Positions 1 through 6,559 are shown, counted from the first letter of the stretch. The stretch: 7,265 nucleotides of DNA from Clostridiales bacterium (GCA_003451915.1 DMJC01000068.1:1-7265), one strand, 5' to 3'. A program made the numbers and translations. Notes: generated by a model from the letters alone, not told the origin.

Positions 1-1493
1 GTAACAACCAGATTATCGTTATCGCGAATGGCTATTATACTGACCTCCACCGGCCGATCCGCGCGTCTGGCGTATTTCATGGCGTTCTCGACGAAATTCT
101 CAATCAGCAGCGGCGGCACCAGGGCTTTGGCGGCATCGTCAGAAATTGATGTCCTGCTGATGAATTCATCCGGATAACGAGTCTTTTGAATATTGATGTA
201 GCTGTCGACAAATTTCATTTCGGTCTCAAGCGGGACAAGACGATTGTTCTCGCGCAGGACATATTGAAAATAATTAGCCAGGCTGCGGGTAAATTCCTGG
301 ATGCGGCTATAATTTTTCGATTGAGCAAGGCTGTGAATGATATTTAATGAATTCAGCAGCAGATGTGGATTGACCTGCAGACGTAAATTGACGATTTCTG
401 TCTGTACCATCAGCAGTTCCTGCTCATGAGCCTGCATGATTTCATCAGCCATCGTGTTAAATGTCTGAAAAATGTATTCGAAATCGCGGGTTTCAGCCAC
501 TTCTTCGATTCGATGCTGCTGGATGCTGTTTTTCAGGGATCGCATGCTTTGCTGTAAAATTTTCAAAGGGCGGATGACCTGGCGGCCGACCAGGTGCCAA
601 AGTGCAAAAATGGCGGCAAGACTGATAAAGGCAAAAACCAGTAAGATCCAGTAATAAACTGGTACATTGGACCAGGATTGCCGATCGATGAGCCAGGTTG
701 ATAGCTGGCCTCGTGTACGCCTTGATTGCCATGAGGTTATCGTGTCAGTCAGACCACCGCCGGCGACAAGCTGGTCTTTTTGCCCGGCGTTGATCAGTTG
801 CCAGTTATCAGTTTGTGAATGGATCAGGATTGTCTGCCCATCGGTCAACAGGACGGTTGAATCACTGACGGGCATCCCGTCCGGCCAGATGTTGAATTCT
901 GCCGCAATATCTATGCCGATGCCGATATTGTAGTTCAGGTAACTGTAGATCCGGCACAGATAGTAGCGGTCCCCCAGATACCGGATATGCCAGTCCTGGC
1001 TGTTCTGCAGTTCAGGCTGTTCGGCTGTCAGTGAAAGTTTCAAATATTCAAGATCCAGAAAGGTATAATGATTTTTATTGCCCTTGACCATCAGCCGCTG
1101 ATCATCTTGTTTTTCCAGTAAATAAGCGAAACCTTTTATCCCGTAACCATTGATCACCCGGCCAAGCTCCTGGGTCATGCCGATGCTCAGAACCGAACTG
1201 GCCCCGTCTCGCAGCGACAGAACAAGAATCTGCTCGACAATGAATTCAGCTGTCCAGTTATCCAGTTCATTGATCAGGGCATCTTTGCGATTCATGAAAG
1301 CCGTGAAATCAGATTGCAAAGCCTGAGCCTGCCGGTCGCGAGCTTCAATCAGCACCAGGCTGCTGACGAGAACAGCCAGGATGTTGATTGGAATGACCGT
1401 TATACAGATGACCAGCAACAGCCGGCGGGTCAGATCATGCCAGATTTTATTGATAAGCGTATTCCGGCGCACCGGCGGCTGATTGGCTTTCAT
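1..1493 (-). CDS. YesM-type sensor histidine kinase, C-terminus cut by window edge
   Basis: Membrane sensor kinase that autophosphorylates on histidine and passes the phosphate to a response regulator. I translated 497 residues before the frame leaves the window at base 1. A basic N-terminus precedes TM1 (about 25-49). An extracytoplasmic region follows (about 50-278), then TM2 (about 279-303), a HAMP-like linker (about 304-355), and a His_kinase (PF06580-like) domain with NPHLLLNSL and phospho-acceptor His377. The ATPase N-box is at 460-475 (PPLLIENFVENAMKYA, with E469 and N470); the G boxes lie off the edge. ATG at 1493 is chosen because it overlaps the upstream gene's stop as ATGA, with only a weak GCAGGG upstream, so translation is probably coupled. 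Family knowledge: such kinases pair with AraC-type regulators (YesN) and often control carbohydrate uptake or breakdown. The ligand is unknown. The motif has Leu where NPHFLFN is usual. Confidence 0.93.
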   Translation of the reverse strand, partial: MKANQPPVRRNTLINKIWHDLTRRLLLVICITVIPINILAVLVSSLVLIEARDRQAQALQSDFTAFMNRKDALINELDNWTAEFIVEQILVLSLRDGASSVLSIGMTQELGRVINGYGIKGFAYLLEKQDDQRLMVKGNKNHYTFLDLEYLKLSLTAEQPELQNSQDWHIRYLGDRYYLCRIYSYLNYNIGIGIDIAAEFNIWPDGMPVSDSTVLLTDGQTILIHSQTDNWQLINAGQKDQLVAGGGLTDTITSWQSRRTRGQLSTWLIDRQSWSNVPVYYWILLVFAFISLAAIFALWHLVGRQVIRPLKILQQSMRSLKNSIQQHRIEEVAETRDFEYIFQTFNTMADEIMQAHEQELLMVQTEIVNLRLQVNPHLLLNSLNIIHSLAQSKNYSRIQEFTRSLANYFQYVLRENNRLVPLETEMKFVDSYINIQKTRYPDEFISRTSISDDAAKALVPPLLIENFVENAMKYARRADRPVEVSIIAIRDNDNLVV

Positions 1494-2332
1494 ACGGTCT
1501 GATGATGCCCTGCGGGGCTGTATTCAGTCTTGCCGGCAAAATAGCTGGCCGGGCAGACCATATCAAAATAGTTCAGACACTTGGGATCACCGTGCACCAG
1601 CCAGACCATCTCATCAAAGCCGGGGTAGGACCAGCGTTTCGTGGTCTTCGGCAGTTCTTCGGTGATCAGCCGGATCATGTGGGCCAGATGAGCTTTGGGC
1701 AGCGCGCAGCGGTCGTGTGCCGAGTACATGACTTCGAATTCGCGGTTTTGCAAGCTGTTGAGAGCAGCGCAGAAATCTGCCAGGGACACTAAACCAGCTG
1801 AACCGTAAAGCAATCGGCGTGCACCAGTATCGCCTGAAAGCAGCGTTCGCGTCTGACGATCCAGGAGCAAGATGCTGCCGTGCGTGTGGCCGGGTATGTT
1901 GATGACGTCGAGGACGCGACCTCCCAGGTCGATCGTGTCGCCATCCTGCAGCGGGTGGAGCAGCGGGCAGGGATCAACTGGCGGAATGCCTAGCATGCCC
2001 TCGCGGATCAGTTTTTCATCGGCCGGATGCAGCCAGGCTTCAGAAAATTTGTTGAGGTGAAACGTGTGGTCAAAATGGCCATGGCTTAGTACCAGCTGTA
2101 CCGGCTTCCCAGCCAGATGCTGCGCATAGTCGCGAATCCCCGGATGATCAGCTGCCAGGTCAAACAGCAACGCCCGCTCCTCGCCAACGACCAGGTAACT
2201 ATTGCCGGTTGGCTTGCCAGGAGCCAGCGAATGGCCGTGGTCGGGCGTTCGGGCAGTATCACAGGAAATCAGGTAAATGCCCTGCATCACTTCGATGTGA
2301 AACAACTGGCCAGATTGACTGACTGAATCCAC
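1490..2332 (-). CDS. MBL-fold (metallo-beta-lactamase superfamily) hydrolase
   Basis: A 280-residue metal-dependent hydrolase of the metallo-beta-lactamase fold, probably cytoplasmic since there is no signal peptide. The metal ligands are complete: HGHFDH at 84-89 (His84, His86, Asp88, His89), His149 in PGHTHGS, Asp168 in SGD, and His206 in SAHD. This supports a two-metal site able to hydrolyse esters, thioesters or lactones. GTG at 2332 is preferred over the internal ATG (residue 16) because a good GGTGAT ribosome site lies 5 bases before it. It starts 14 bases after the serine hydrolase gene and its stop overlaps the kinase start. The family spans glyoxalase II, lactonases, arylsulfatases and others. 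The motifs alone do not separate these, and a role in beta-lactam resistance is unlikely for a cytoplasmic protein in this setting. In context, an ester- or lactone-cleaving step is the best inference. Confidence 0.93.
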   Translation of the reverse strand: MDSVSQSGQLFHIEVMQGIYLISCDTARTPDHGHSLAPGKPTGNSYLVVGEERALLFDLAADHPGIRDYAQHLAGKPVQLVLSHGHFDHTFHLNKFSEAWLHPADEKLIREGMLGIPPVDPCPLLHPLQDGDTIDLGGRVLDVINIPGHTHGSILLLDRQTRTLLSGDTGARRLLYGSAGLVSLADFCAALNSLQNREFEVMYSAHDRCALPKAHLAHMIRLITEELPKTTKRWSYPGFDEMVWLVHGDPKCLNYFDMVCPASYFAGKTEYSPAGHHQTV

Positions 2333-2337
2333 TGGTT

Positions 2338-2346
2338 ATCACCCTT
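2338..2346 (-). promoter_or_regulatory. Ribosome binding site deciding the GTG start of the MBL hydrolase
   Basis: On the minus strand the sequence reads AAGGGTGAT, ending 5 bases before the GTG at 2332-2330. It begins directly after the TGA stop of the preceding gene (2349-2347). GGTGAT matches the right half of the AGGAGGTGAT consensus at normal spacing, which favours the GTG start over the internal ATG. Confidence 0.6.
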
Positions 2347-3525
2347 TCATTCAAAAACAAGCTCTTCCAGCCGTTTGGCAATCGGCGAAGCTGCACCGCC
2401 GATGTCGGAACGATTCATCATCAAGACAACTTCCAGGCCGTCTCGCGGGCTGATGAAAAAATGGGTGCCAAATGCACCGCTCCAGCCATAGGTGTCTGGT
2501 GTGACACGGGTTCCGGTCTTCTCTCGGTCTTGCCGGACCAGCATGCCCAGTCCCCAGACCCTGCCAGGATCGGTTTCCAGATGCTGATAAGCTGTTTCCG
2601 TATTTATTTTTCGTACAATATCCGGCGAGAGCAGCCGGACACCGTCAAGCTCCCCCTGGTTGGCCAGCATTTGGCCAAACCGGTCATAATCATCAAGCGT
2701 CGAATAAAGTCCGGCCGAACCCGAGGTATACGCCATACCGATCCTGCCGATCGCGTTGATATCCGCCCGCGATCCGGTTACATCCTTGTGCTGGCCATGG
2801 ACAGTTTTGTAAAGTCGCGGGATTCGCAGCTGCTGTTCGGCATCGGGGCGAAATGTTGTATCCGGCATGCCCAGCGGTTCAAAGAGCTCGTGGCGCATAT
2901 AGTCGGCAAAAGGCTGACCACTGACTACCTCGATCACCCGGGCAAGTACGTCAAAACCGGCCAACGGCGAATAGCCAGTCGCTGTGCCCGGCTGAAAATC
3001 CAGGGGCTGACGGGCGTAACGAGCTGCCCGTGATGCCAGATCATCATCCTTGTATTTCATTCTCAGCATCAGCAATAAGCCGACAATGCCCATTTCCAGG
3101 CCACTCGAATGGGTCAACAGGTCACGAATGGTAACCGGCCGCTCAGCCGGCATGGTTTTTACATTGGACAGCCGAAAAGTCAACAGTGTAAACGGATTTT
3201 TCACAGCGGCAAGTGATGCGTAACGTCGATCAGAAACAACCTGCATGTCACTGAAATCCGGTAAAAAGCTGGCCAGTTCATCATCCAGGCCGATTTTGCC
3301 TTGATCGATAAGCTTCAAGACTCCGACAGCGGTAACCGGCTTGGTCAGCGAAGCCAGGCGGAATAATGTGTTAAACTCGACCTTCTTTTTTTGTTGAATA
3401 TCAGCATAGCCCCAGTTATTGCGCAAGATCACTTCACCCCGCCGGCGGATAACCAGCGCAGCGCCCGCCAACTCACCCTTTGCCAGGTATTCATCCATCT
3501 GGGCATTTATTTTGCTTACGTCCAT
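2347..3525 (-). CDS. Serine hydrolase, class C beta-lactamase fold (family VIII esterase-like)
   Basis: About 392 residues related to class C beta-lactamases and family VIII carboxylesterases. Counting from the upstream GTG (3531; subtract 2 for the ATG start), the nucleophile motif SLTK is at 61-64 within LFRLASLTKP. LLTHSSGL, typical of the family, is at 138-145, the catalytic Tyr is Tyr187 in GYSPLAGFDVL, and the third motif region is GWSGAFGTHFFISP at 349-362. The YxN and KTG motifs of true beta-lactamases are missing (YSP and WSG here). That agrees with an esterase or transesterase rather than an antibiotic-degrading enzyme. There is no signal peptide, so it is cytoplasmic, unlike secreted beta-lactamases. 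Start: GTG-TTT-ATG occurs at 3531-3523; I prefer the ATG at 3525 because the GGG upstream lies at a usable distance only from it. It overlaps the preceding esterase gene by 10 bases. The substrate is unknown. Confidence 0.93.
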   Translation of the reverse strand: MDVSKINAQMDEYLAKGELAGAALVIRRRGEVILRNNWGYADIQQKKKVEFNTLFRLASLTKPVTAVGVLKLIDQGKIGLDDELASFLPDFSDMQVVSDRRYASLAAVKNPFTLLTFRLSNVKTMPAERPVTIRDLLTHSSGLEMGIVGLLLMLRMKYKDDDLASRAARYARQPLDFQPGTATGYSPLAGFDVLARVIEVVSGQPFADYMRHELFEPLGMPDTTFRPDAEQQLRIPRLYKTVHGQHKDVTGSRADINAIGRIGMAYTSGSAGLYSTLDDYDRFGQMLANQGELDGVRLLSPDIVRKINTETAYQHLETDPGRVWGLGMLVRQDREKTGTRVTPDTYGWSGAFGTHFFISPRDGLEVVLMMNRSDIGGAASPIAKRLEELVFE

Positions 3526-4418
3526 AAACACGCCCGTAATTCACGGATCAGATAGCGCTCACAGTCTTGCGTCATCGCCAGCTGTTCGGGGCTGCGCCGC
3601 GGATCGCCTTCATACTCCGGTCGATTGACTTCAAGAAAACCGTGCAACGCATCTGGGTATTCTTTAATCTTCACCGGCACAGCACAGTCGATCAGATGTT
3701 TGGCGTAAGCCACACCCATCGGTTTCAGTTCATCCTGGCCGCAGATGATGATGATGGCCGGTGCAACACCTGTCAATTCATCTTGGCTGGCGTGCAACGG
3801 CGACAGCCAGCGATGGCCGGGATCGATGTCCCTGATCAGCACATTTTTCAAAAGAGTCAGCAGTCCCTTCATCTCCCCTTCGCCCTCGATGGTGAAATCG
3901 ACAAAAGGATAAACGAGCATCTGGCAGGCCAATGCGAAACCCAGCTCTTTCAATCGGACCGCCGAACCAGCTGAGATCTGGGCCCCGGCGCTGTGCCCGC
4001 CGATGGCGAACCGAGTCTTGTCGATGCCGAAATCCTCGGCATGGTCGGCAAACCAAAGCACCGAGTCACAAAGTTCATGGATCTGATAAGGAATTGGCTG
4101 AATGTCGGCTTTGATATAATTGACATTGACGATCAGCGCCGGGATCTCATTGGCCAGCAGGCTGCAGAAACTGTCCATCAGTACCGCGTCGCCGCCGACC
4201 CAGGCACCGCCATGTAAATTGAAAAGCACCGGCATTGGATTGTTAACGGGCTGTTTCGGTCTGTAAAGAATTGTATCGACCGGTGCTCCGCCGTCACGCG
4301 GCACAGCAAATCGTTCGCCTGTGATCGGCATGCCGGCAAACTTCTTGCGTTGTTCAGCCAGCTGGCTGCGAAAAGAATCAAAATCAAATTTGGGCTGAGA
4401 GTTTTCGTGTTCGTTCAT
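3516..4418 (-). CDS. Alpha/beta-hydrolase esterase, HSL (hormone-sensitive lipase) type
   Basis: A 300-residue carboxylesterase of the alpha/beta-hydrolase fold. The oxyanion-hole motif HGGAWVGGD is at 69-77, the nucleophile elbow GGHSAG gives Ser143, the acid is Asp229 in CGQDELKP, and His259 is in DALHGF, so the triad is complete. Family knowledge: HGG-type (family IV-like) esterases act on short-chain acyl or aryl esters. The N-terminal 40 residues are polar and form a cap-like segment without a signal peptide, so the enzyme is probably cytoplasmic. ATG at 4418 follows AGAGGTGA with a 6-base gap, a strong ribosome site. The gene begins 16 bases after the stop of the upstream hydrolase, and its own stop overlaps the next gene, so it sits inside an operon. 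Physiological substrate not identifiable; a deacylation step is inferred. Confidence 0.94.
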   Translation of the reverse strand: MNEHENSQPKFDFDSFRSQLAEQRKKFAGMPITGERFAVPRDGGAPVDTILYRPKQPVNNPMPVLFNLHGGAWVGGDAVLMDSFCSLLANEIPALIVNVNYIKADIQPIPYQIHELCDSVLWFADHAEDFGIDKTRFAIGGHSAGAQISAGSAVRLKELGFALACQMLVYPFVDFTIEGEGEMKGLLTLLKNVLIRDIDPGHRWLSPLHASQDELTGVAPAIIIICGQDELKPMGVAYAKHLIDCAVPVKIKEYPDALHGFLEVNRPEYEGDPRRSPEQLAMTQDCERYLIRELRACLWT

Positions 4419-4434
4419 GTCATTTCACCTCTGA

Positions 4435-5406
4435 TTACCGGAGCCAATCCAAATAAGACTGGAAAACATCCGCATACTTTTTGTTCATGAAAAAACCATG
4501 ATTGGCACCGGGCGCTTCGATATAACGATGGGGGATACCAGCTGACTTCAAAGCATCTGTATAATCCCGAACGCCCTGCACATTGACCAGTAAGTCTTTG
4601 TCGCCCTGAGCGATGAATTGCCAGACATCATGGCTCGCCAGGTGATCACGCAATTCATAGTCATTGACCAACTGGTTCCGCATTGCTGCGTCTCGCACCT
4701 TCTGAGCGGGAAACATGCAGAACATCACGGGAATATTGAATCGCAAGGTCAACAGCGGGTAGATCATCGCGGCATTGCTGACCTGATCACTGACTTGATC
4801 TGTTGCATCCTGACGATAATCTGGCGGGAAAAAATCCCGTCCCCGAACCAGATTGATAAATCCGCCAACCTGATAACCACCGGCGCTGAAGCCGATCAGA
4901 CCGATATTATCGGGCTTGATTCCCCAAACATCAGCTTTGGATCTTACAAAACGAACTGCGCGTTGAACATCGAGGAGGGGGATCGGCATCGTATACGGAT
5001 TGTAGCGATATGCCAGGACAAAAGCGCTGATGCCGATCTCATTCAAGCGTCTGGCAATCAGGGCTCCCTCGGTCTGTTGTTCTTCACGGCTGGTGTCGAT
5101 GCTGATATAGCCATAGCCACCGCCTGGTATGACAATAACAGCGCTGTCACTCCCCTCAGCCAGGTAGGGAATCAGATAGGGCATATCCCCATATGTTTCC
5201 CTGGCATGGCCGCGTTTGATACAGCTGACATACGTAAATGTGTCAACTGTCGTCTTTTTGTCGCGATATTTCTGTCCGGGCAGTGCCAAGACAAAACGCA
5301 GTGTCTGTAAAATGACATTGGGATTGCCCCTGATCTCCAGATCTGACAGTTTGCTCCGGTGACTATTACCCGGGATATTCTCCCCCCAGATGGCCATCTT
5401 ATCCAA
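4435..5406 (-). CDS. Alpha/beta-hydrolase, acetyl-esterase/BD-FAE-like (TTG start)
   Basis: About 323 residues from the preferred TTG start. Numbered from that TTG, the oxyanion loop PGGGY is at 94-98, YRYNPYT at 133-139, the nucleophile elbow GFSAGG has Ser174, the acid is probably Asp271 in QGDKDLLV, and the base is His303 in GANHGFF. The pattern resembles acetyl-xylan-esterase-like and BD-FAE-like hydrolases that remove acetyl or feruloyl groups from sugars; this is family inference only. Start choice: GGAGGT at 5420-5415 lies 8 bases before TTG 5406. The ATG at 5397 is 17 bases away, and the longer in-frame TTG at 5475 has no ribosome site. No signal peptide is seen. It is the first gene of the tight five-gene run and a paralogue of the gene at 5636-6559, from which the repeat-bearing spacer separates it. 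An in-frame DQVS-DQVS doublet lies near residues 202-209. Confidence 0.9.
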   Translation of the reverse strand: MDKMAIWGENIPGNSHRSKLSDLEIRGNPNVILQTLRFVLALPGQKYRDKKTTVDTFTYVSCIKRGHARETYGDMPYLIPYLAEGSDSAVIVIPGGGYGYISIDTSREEQQTEGALIARRLNEIGISAFVLAYRYNPYTMPIPLLDVQRAVRFVRSKADVWGIKPDNIGLIGFSAGGYQVGGFINLVRGRDFFPPDYRQDATDQVSDQVSNAAMIYPLLTLRFNIPVMFCMFPAQKVRDAAMRNQLVNDYELRDHLASHDVWQFIAQGDKDLLVNVQGVRDYTDALKSAGIPHRYIEAPGANHGFFMNKKYADVFQSYLDWLR

Positions 5407-5414
5407 ATCGACAC

Positions 5415-5420
5415 ACCTCC
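5415..5420 (-). promoter_or_regulatory. Perfect Shine-Dalgarno fixing a TTG start
   Basis: GGAGGT on the minus strand, followed by an 8-base gap to TTG (5406-5404). It is the strongest ribosome site in the window and is at correct spacing only for this TTG. This argues against both the ATG at 5397 and the TTG at 5475. Confidence 0.65.
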
Positions 5421-5502
5421 GGTCTGCAAGTCGGCAAGCCAAATATTCAAATGTATCCCACAATATTATCGCCAATCCGGTGCTGGAATACTACCAGGCC
5501 AG

Positions 5503-5575
5503 CCGACCTTGAAGTGCACAAATCCGACCTGAGTTACGTTAAGATTCACCGACCTGAGCTACGCTCAGGTTTCAC
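5503..5575. repeat. Tandem palindromic repeat A, one intact and one decayed copy, plus a fragment
   Basis: Two adjacent units, 5525-5549 and 5550-5575, share the pattern CGACCTGAG-YTACGYT-MAG-RTT(T)CAC. The right unit contains a perfect hairpin: ACCTGAGC (5552-5559), loop TAC, GCTCAGGT (5563-5570). The left unit has the same layout with two mismatches and two G-T pairs (5527-5534 against 5538-5545), so it looks decayed. A third CCGACCT occurs at 5503-5509, giving starts at 5503, 5524 and 5549. No T-run follows the hairpin on either strand, so it is not a standard intrinsic terminator. It resembles intergenic REP/MITE-like repeats; no transposase is seen. Confidence 0.8.
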
Positions 5576-5598
5576 TCTTCACTTTTCACCTTTCACCA
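5571..5598. repeat. Four heptamer repeats TTCACYN
   Basis: TTCACTC, TTCACTT, TTCACCT and TTCACCA begin at 5571, 5578, 5585 and 5592, an exact 7-base period. The first overlaps the end of repeat A and the last touches the left arm of hairpin B. On the minus strand it reads as a purine-rich run of GTGAA cores. Its role is unknown. Confidence 0.8.
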
Positions 5599-5637
5599 AC
5601 CTCAGCTTTGCTGAGGTTCATCAACTTTGCTGAGGTT
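5598..5637. repeat. Palindromic repeat B plus a half copy
   Basis: A perfect 9-bp stem, AACCTCAGC (5598-5606) with loop TTT and GCTGAGGTT (5610-5618). A second CTTTGCTGAGGTT at 5625-5637 repeats 5606-5618 exactly, without the matching left arm. On the minus strand this half copy overlaps the TAA stop (5638-5636) of the esterase gene, and the intact hairpin lies just downstream of it. It could protect the mRNA 3' end or weaken readthrough; no T-run is present. Confidence 0.8.
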
Positions 5638-6559
5638 AAAACCCCATCATCCCAAACCATTCAGCCATCAATGTGATCCAATGCGCAGTGTGCGGGAAAT
5701 CCGGCGTCTCGTCCGCACCATTGTACAAGCCGCCGCCGTGTGGTCCGCCGTGGAAAAGATGATATTCGTGCGGGATGCCCCGGTCTGCGTAGGCCAGCGC
5801 CATGTGCAGCACATGGTGAGGATCGTCGCCATCGGTCTGGGCCATAAACATCGGCGGGGCGTTCAGCGGCAGGCTATAGATAAAGTCCTGACGTGCTTCC
5901 GCCTGTTGCTCCTCAAATGAAAACATCAGCGGATGATCGGGTTTAGCCGCAGATAAGGAGGGCATGGTCCGGAAAGAACCATACATCTGGAAGGCAGCAT
6001 CCGGTCGTGATGAAAACTGCTCAACCGGATCAGACGATGTCGGATCACCGGCAGCAAAGCCGTTGATGACCAGCGAAGTCAGAATGCCGCCGGCTGAAAA
6101 ACCGCCAATGGCAATGTGGCTGGCATCGATACCCAGCCGGTCGGCATGACAGCGCAAATAACGGATGGCTCGCAATCCATCATCGCGGGCGGATTCGCGC
6201 GTGTACGGTGTGAACCGGTAATCAAGTATCGCTGCATTCATACCAGCCCTGTGCAATGCAGCTGCCACAGGCAGGGCTTCATTAAATGATTTGAACATGA
6301 AACCGCCGCCGGCACAGACGATGATGATGCCGCGACGGTCAGGCTGAATCGGCCAGATAGCCAGTGACGGCACCGGTTGTCCGTATGACGGATCAAAGTC
6401 CGGTACATCTTTCGGATCATCCCACAGATAGGTTCTCTTGATGCCTTCCTGCTCAAGCTCCTCCCACATCAAGGCCCATTTTTCGTGGCGCTGACGGATC
6501 AGCCAGGTCCAGTCAGTGTCAGTGTAATCAGGTTTTTTCGTTGAATCGTTATCGGCCAT
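5636..6559 (-). CDS. Alpha/beta-hydrolase esterase, paralogue of the 4435-5406 gene
   Basis: A 307-residue alpha/beta-hydrolase. The N-terminal region (1-70) is rich in Trp, acidic and basic residues and has no signal peptide. The oxyanion loop AGGGF is at 83-87, YRFTPYT at 114-120, the elbow GGFSAGG gives Ser155, the acid is Asp245 or Asp246 in TDGDDPHHV, and the base is probably His274 in HGGPHGGG. The same spacing of YR-x-x-PYT, RA-[VI]-R, AD-x-x-GI and GFSAGG occurs in the downstream hydrolase, so the two are paralogues. The fold and loop suggest an acyl or acetyl esterase acting on a sugar or small ester (inference). ATG at 6559 follows GGTGAT about 7 bases upstream, with an additional AAGGA further off. 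A TATAAT box lies about 40 bases upstream. It may be the first gene of the operon if transcription crosses the repeat spacer; otherwise it is monocistronic. Confidence 0.93.
   Translation of the reverse strand: MADNDSTKKPDYTDTDWTWLIRQRHEKWALMWEELEQEGIKRTYLWDDPKDVPDFDPSYGQPVPSLAIWPIQPDRRGIIIVCAGGGFMFKSFNEALPVAAALHRAGMNAAILDYRFTPYTRESARDDGLRAIRYLRCHADRLGIDASHIAIGGFSAGGILTSLVINGFAAGDPTSSDPVEQFSSRPDAAFQMYGSFRTMPSLSAAKPDHPLMFSFEEQQAEARQDFIYSLPLNAPPMFMAQTDGDDPHHVLHMALAYADRGIPHEYHLFHGGPHGGGLYNGADETPDFPHTAHWITLMAEWFGMMGF

Noticed and set aside
493..732. Small 79-codon minus-strand frame inside the kinase region
   Set aside because: It is another reading frame of the kinase gene, whose own frame stays open from 1493 to the window edge with TM, HAMP and kinase motifs.
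1490..2332. Specific call as acyl-homoserine lactonase or glyoxalase II
   Set aside because: The metal-binding motifs are shared by the whole superfamily, and nothing visible separates these activities.
2461..3033. Open frame of 190 codons on the plus strand
   Set aside because: It is antisense to the serine hydrolase gene and has no domain; it is a shadow of that gene's codon bias.
2347..3525. Antibiotic-resistance beta-lactamase
   Set aside because: The YxN and KTG motifs and a signal peptide are missing, and the neighbours are esterases.
4618..5310. Long open frame of 230 codons on the plus strand
   Set aside because: It lies wholly antisense to the acetyl-esterase-like gene, whose full catalytic triad and conserved motifs are on the minus strand. 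The plus-strand translation shows no recognisable domain.
5407..5475. Longer N-terminus of the hydrolase from a TTG at 5475
   Set aside because: There is no ribosome site before 5475. The extra residues look non-conserved, and GGAGGT inside this stretch is placed for the TTG at 5406.
5476..5500. Promoter with TAGTAT as a -10 box before the five-gene run
   Set aside because: The match to TATAAT is four of six and no -35-like hexamer lies at the right distance. A promoter here is plausible but not supported.
5550..5618. Intrinsic (rho-independent) terminator after the first esterase
   Set aside because: The hairpins are perfect, but neither is followed by a T-run on either strand, so I list them only as repeats.
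5503..5637. CRISPR array
   Set aside because: The units are palindromes and heptamers of unequal spacing with no constant repeat-spacer pattern and no cas gene nearby.
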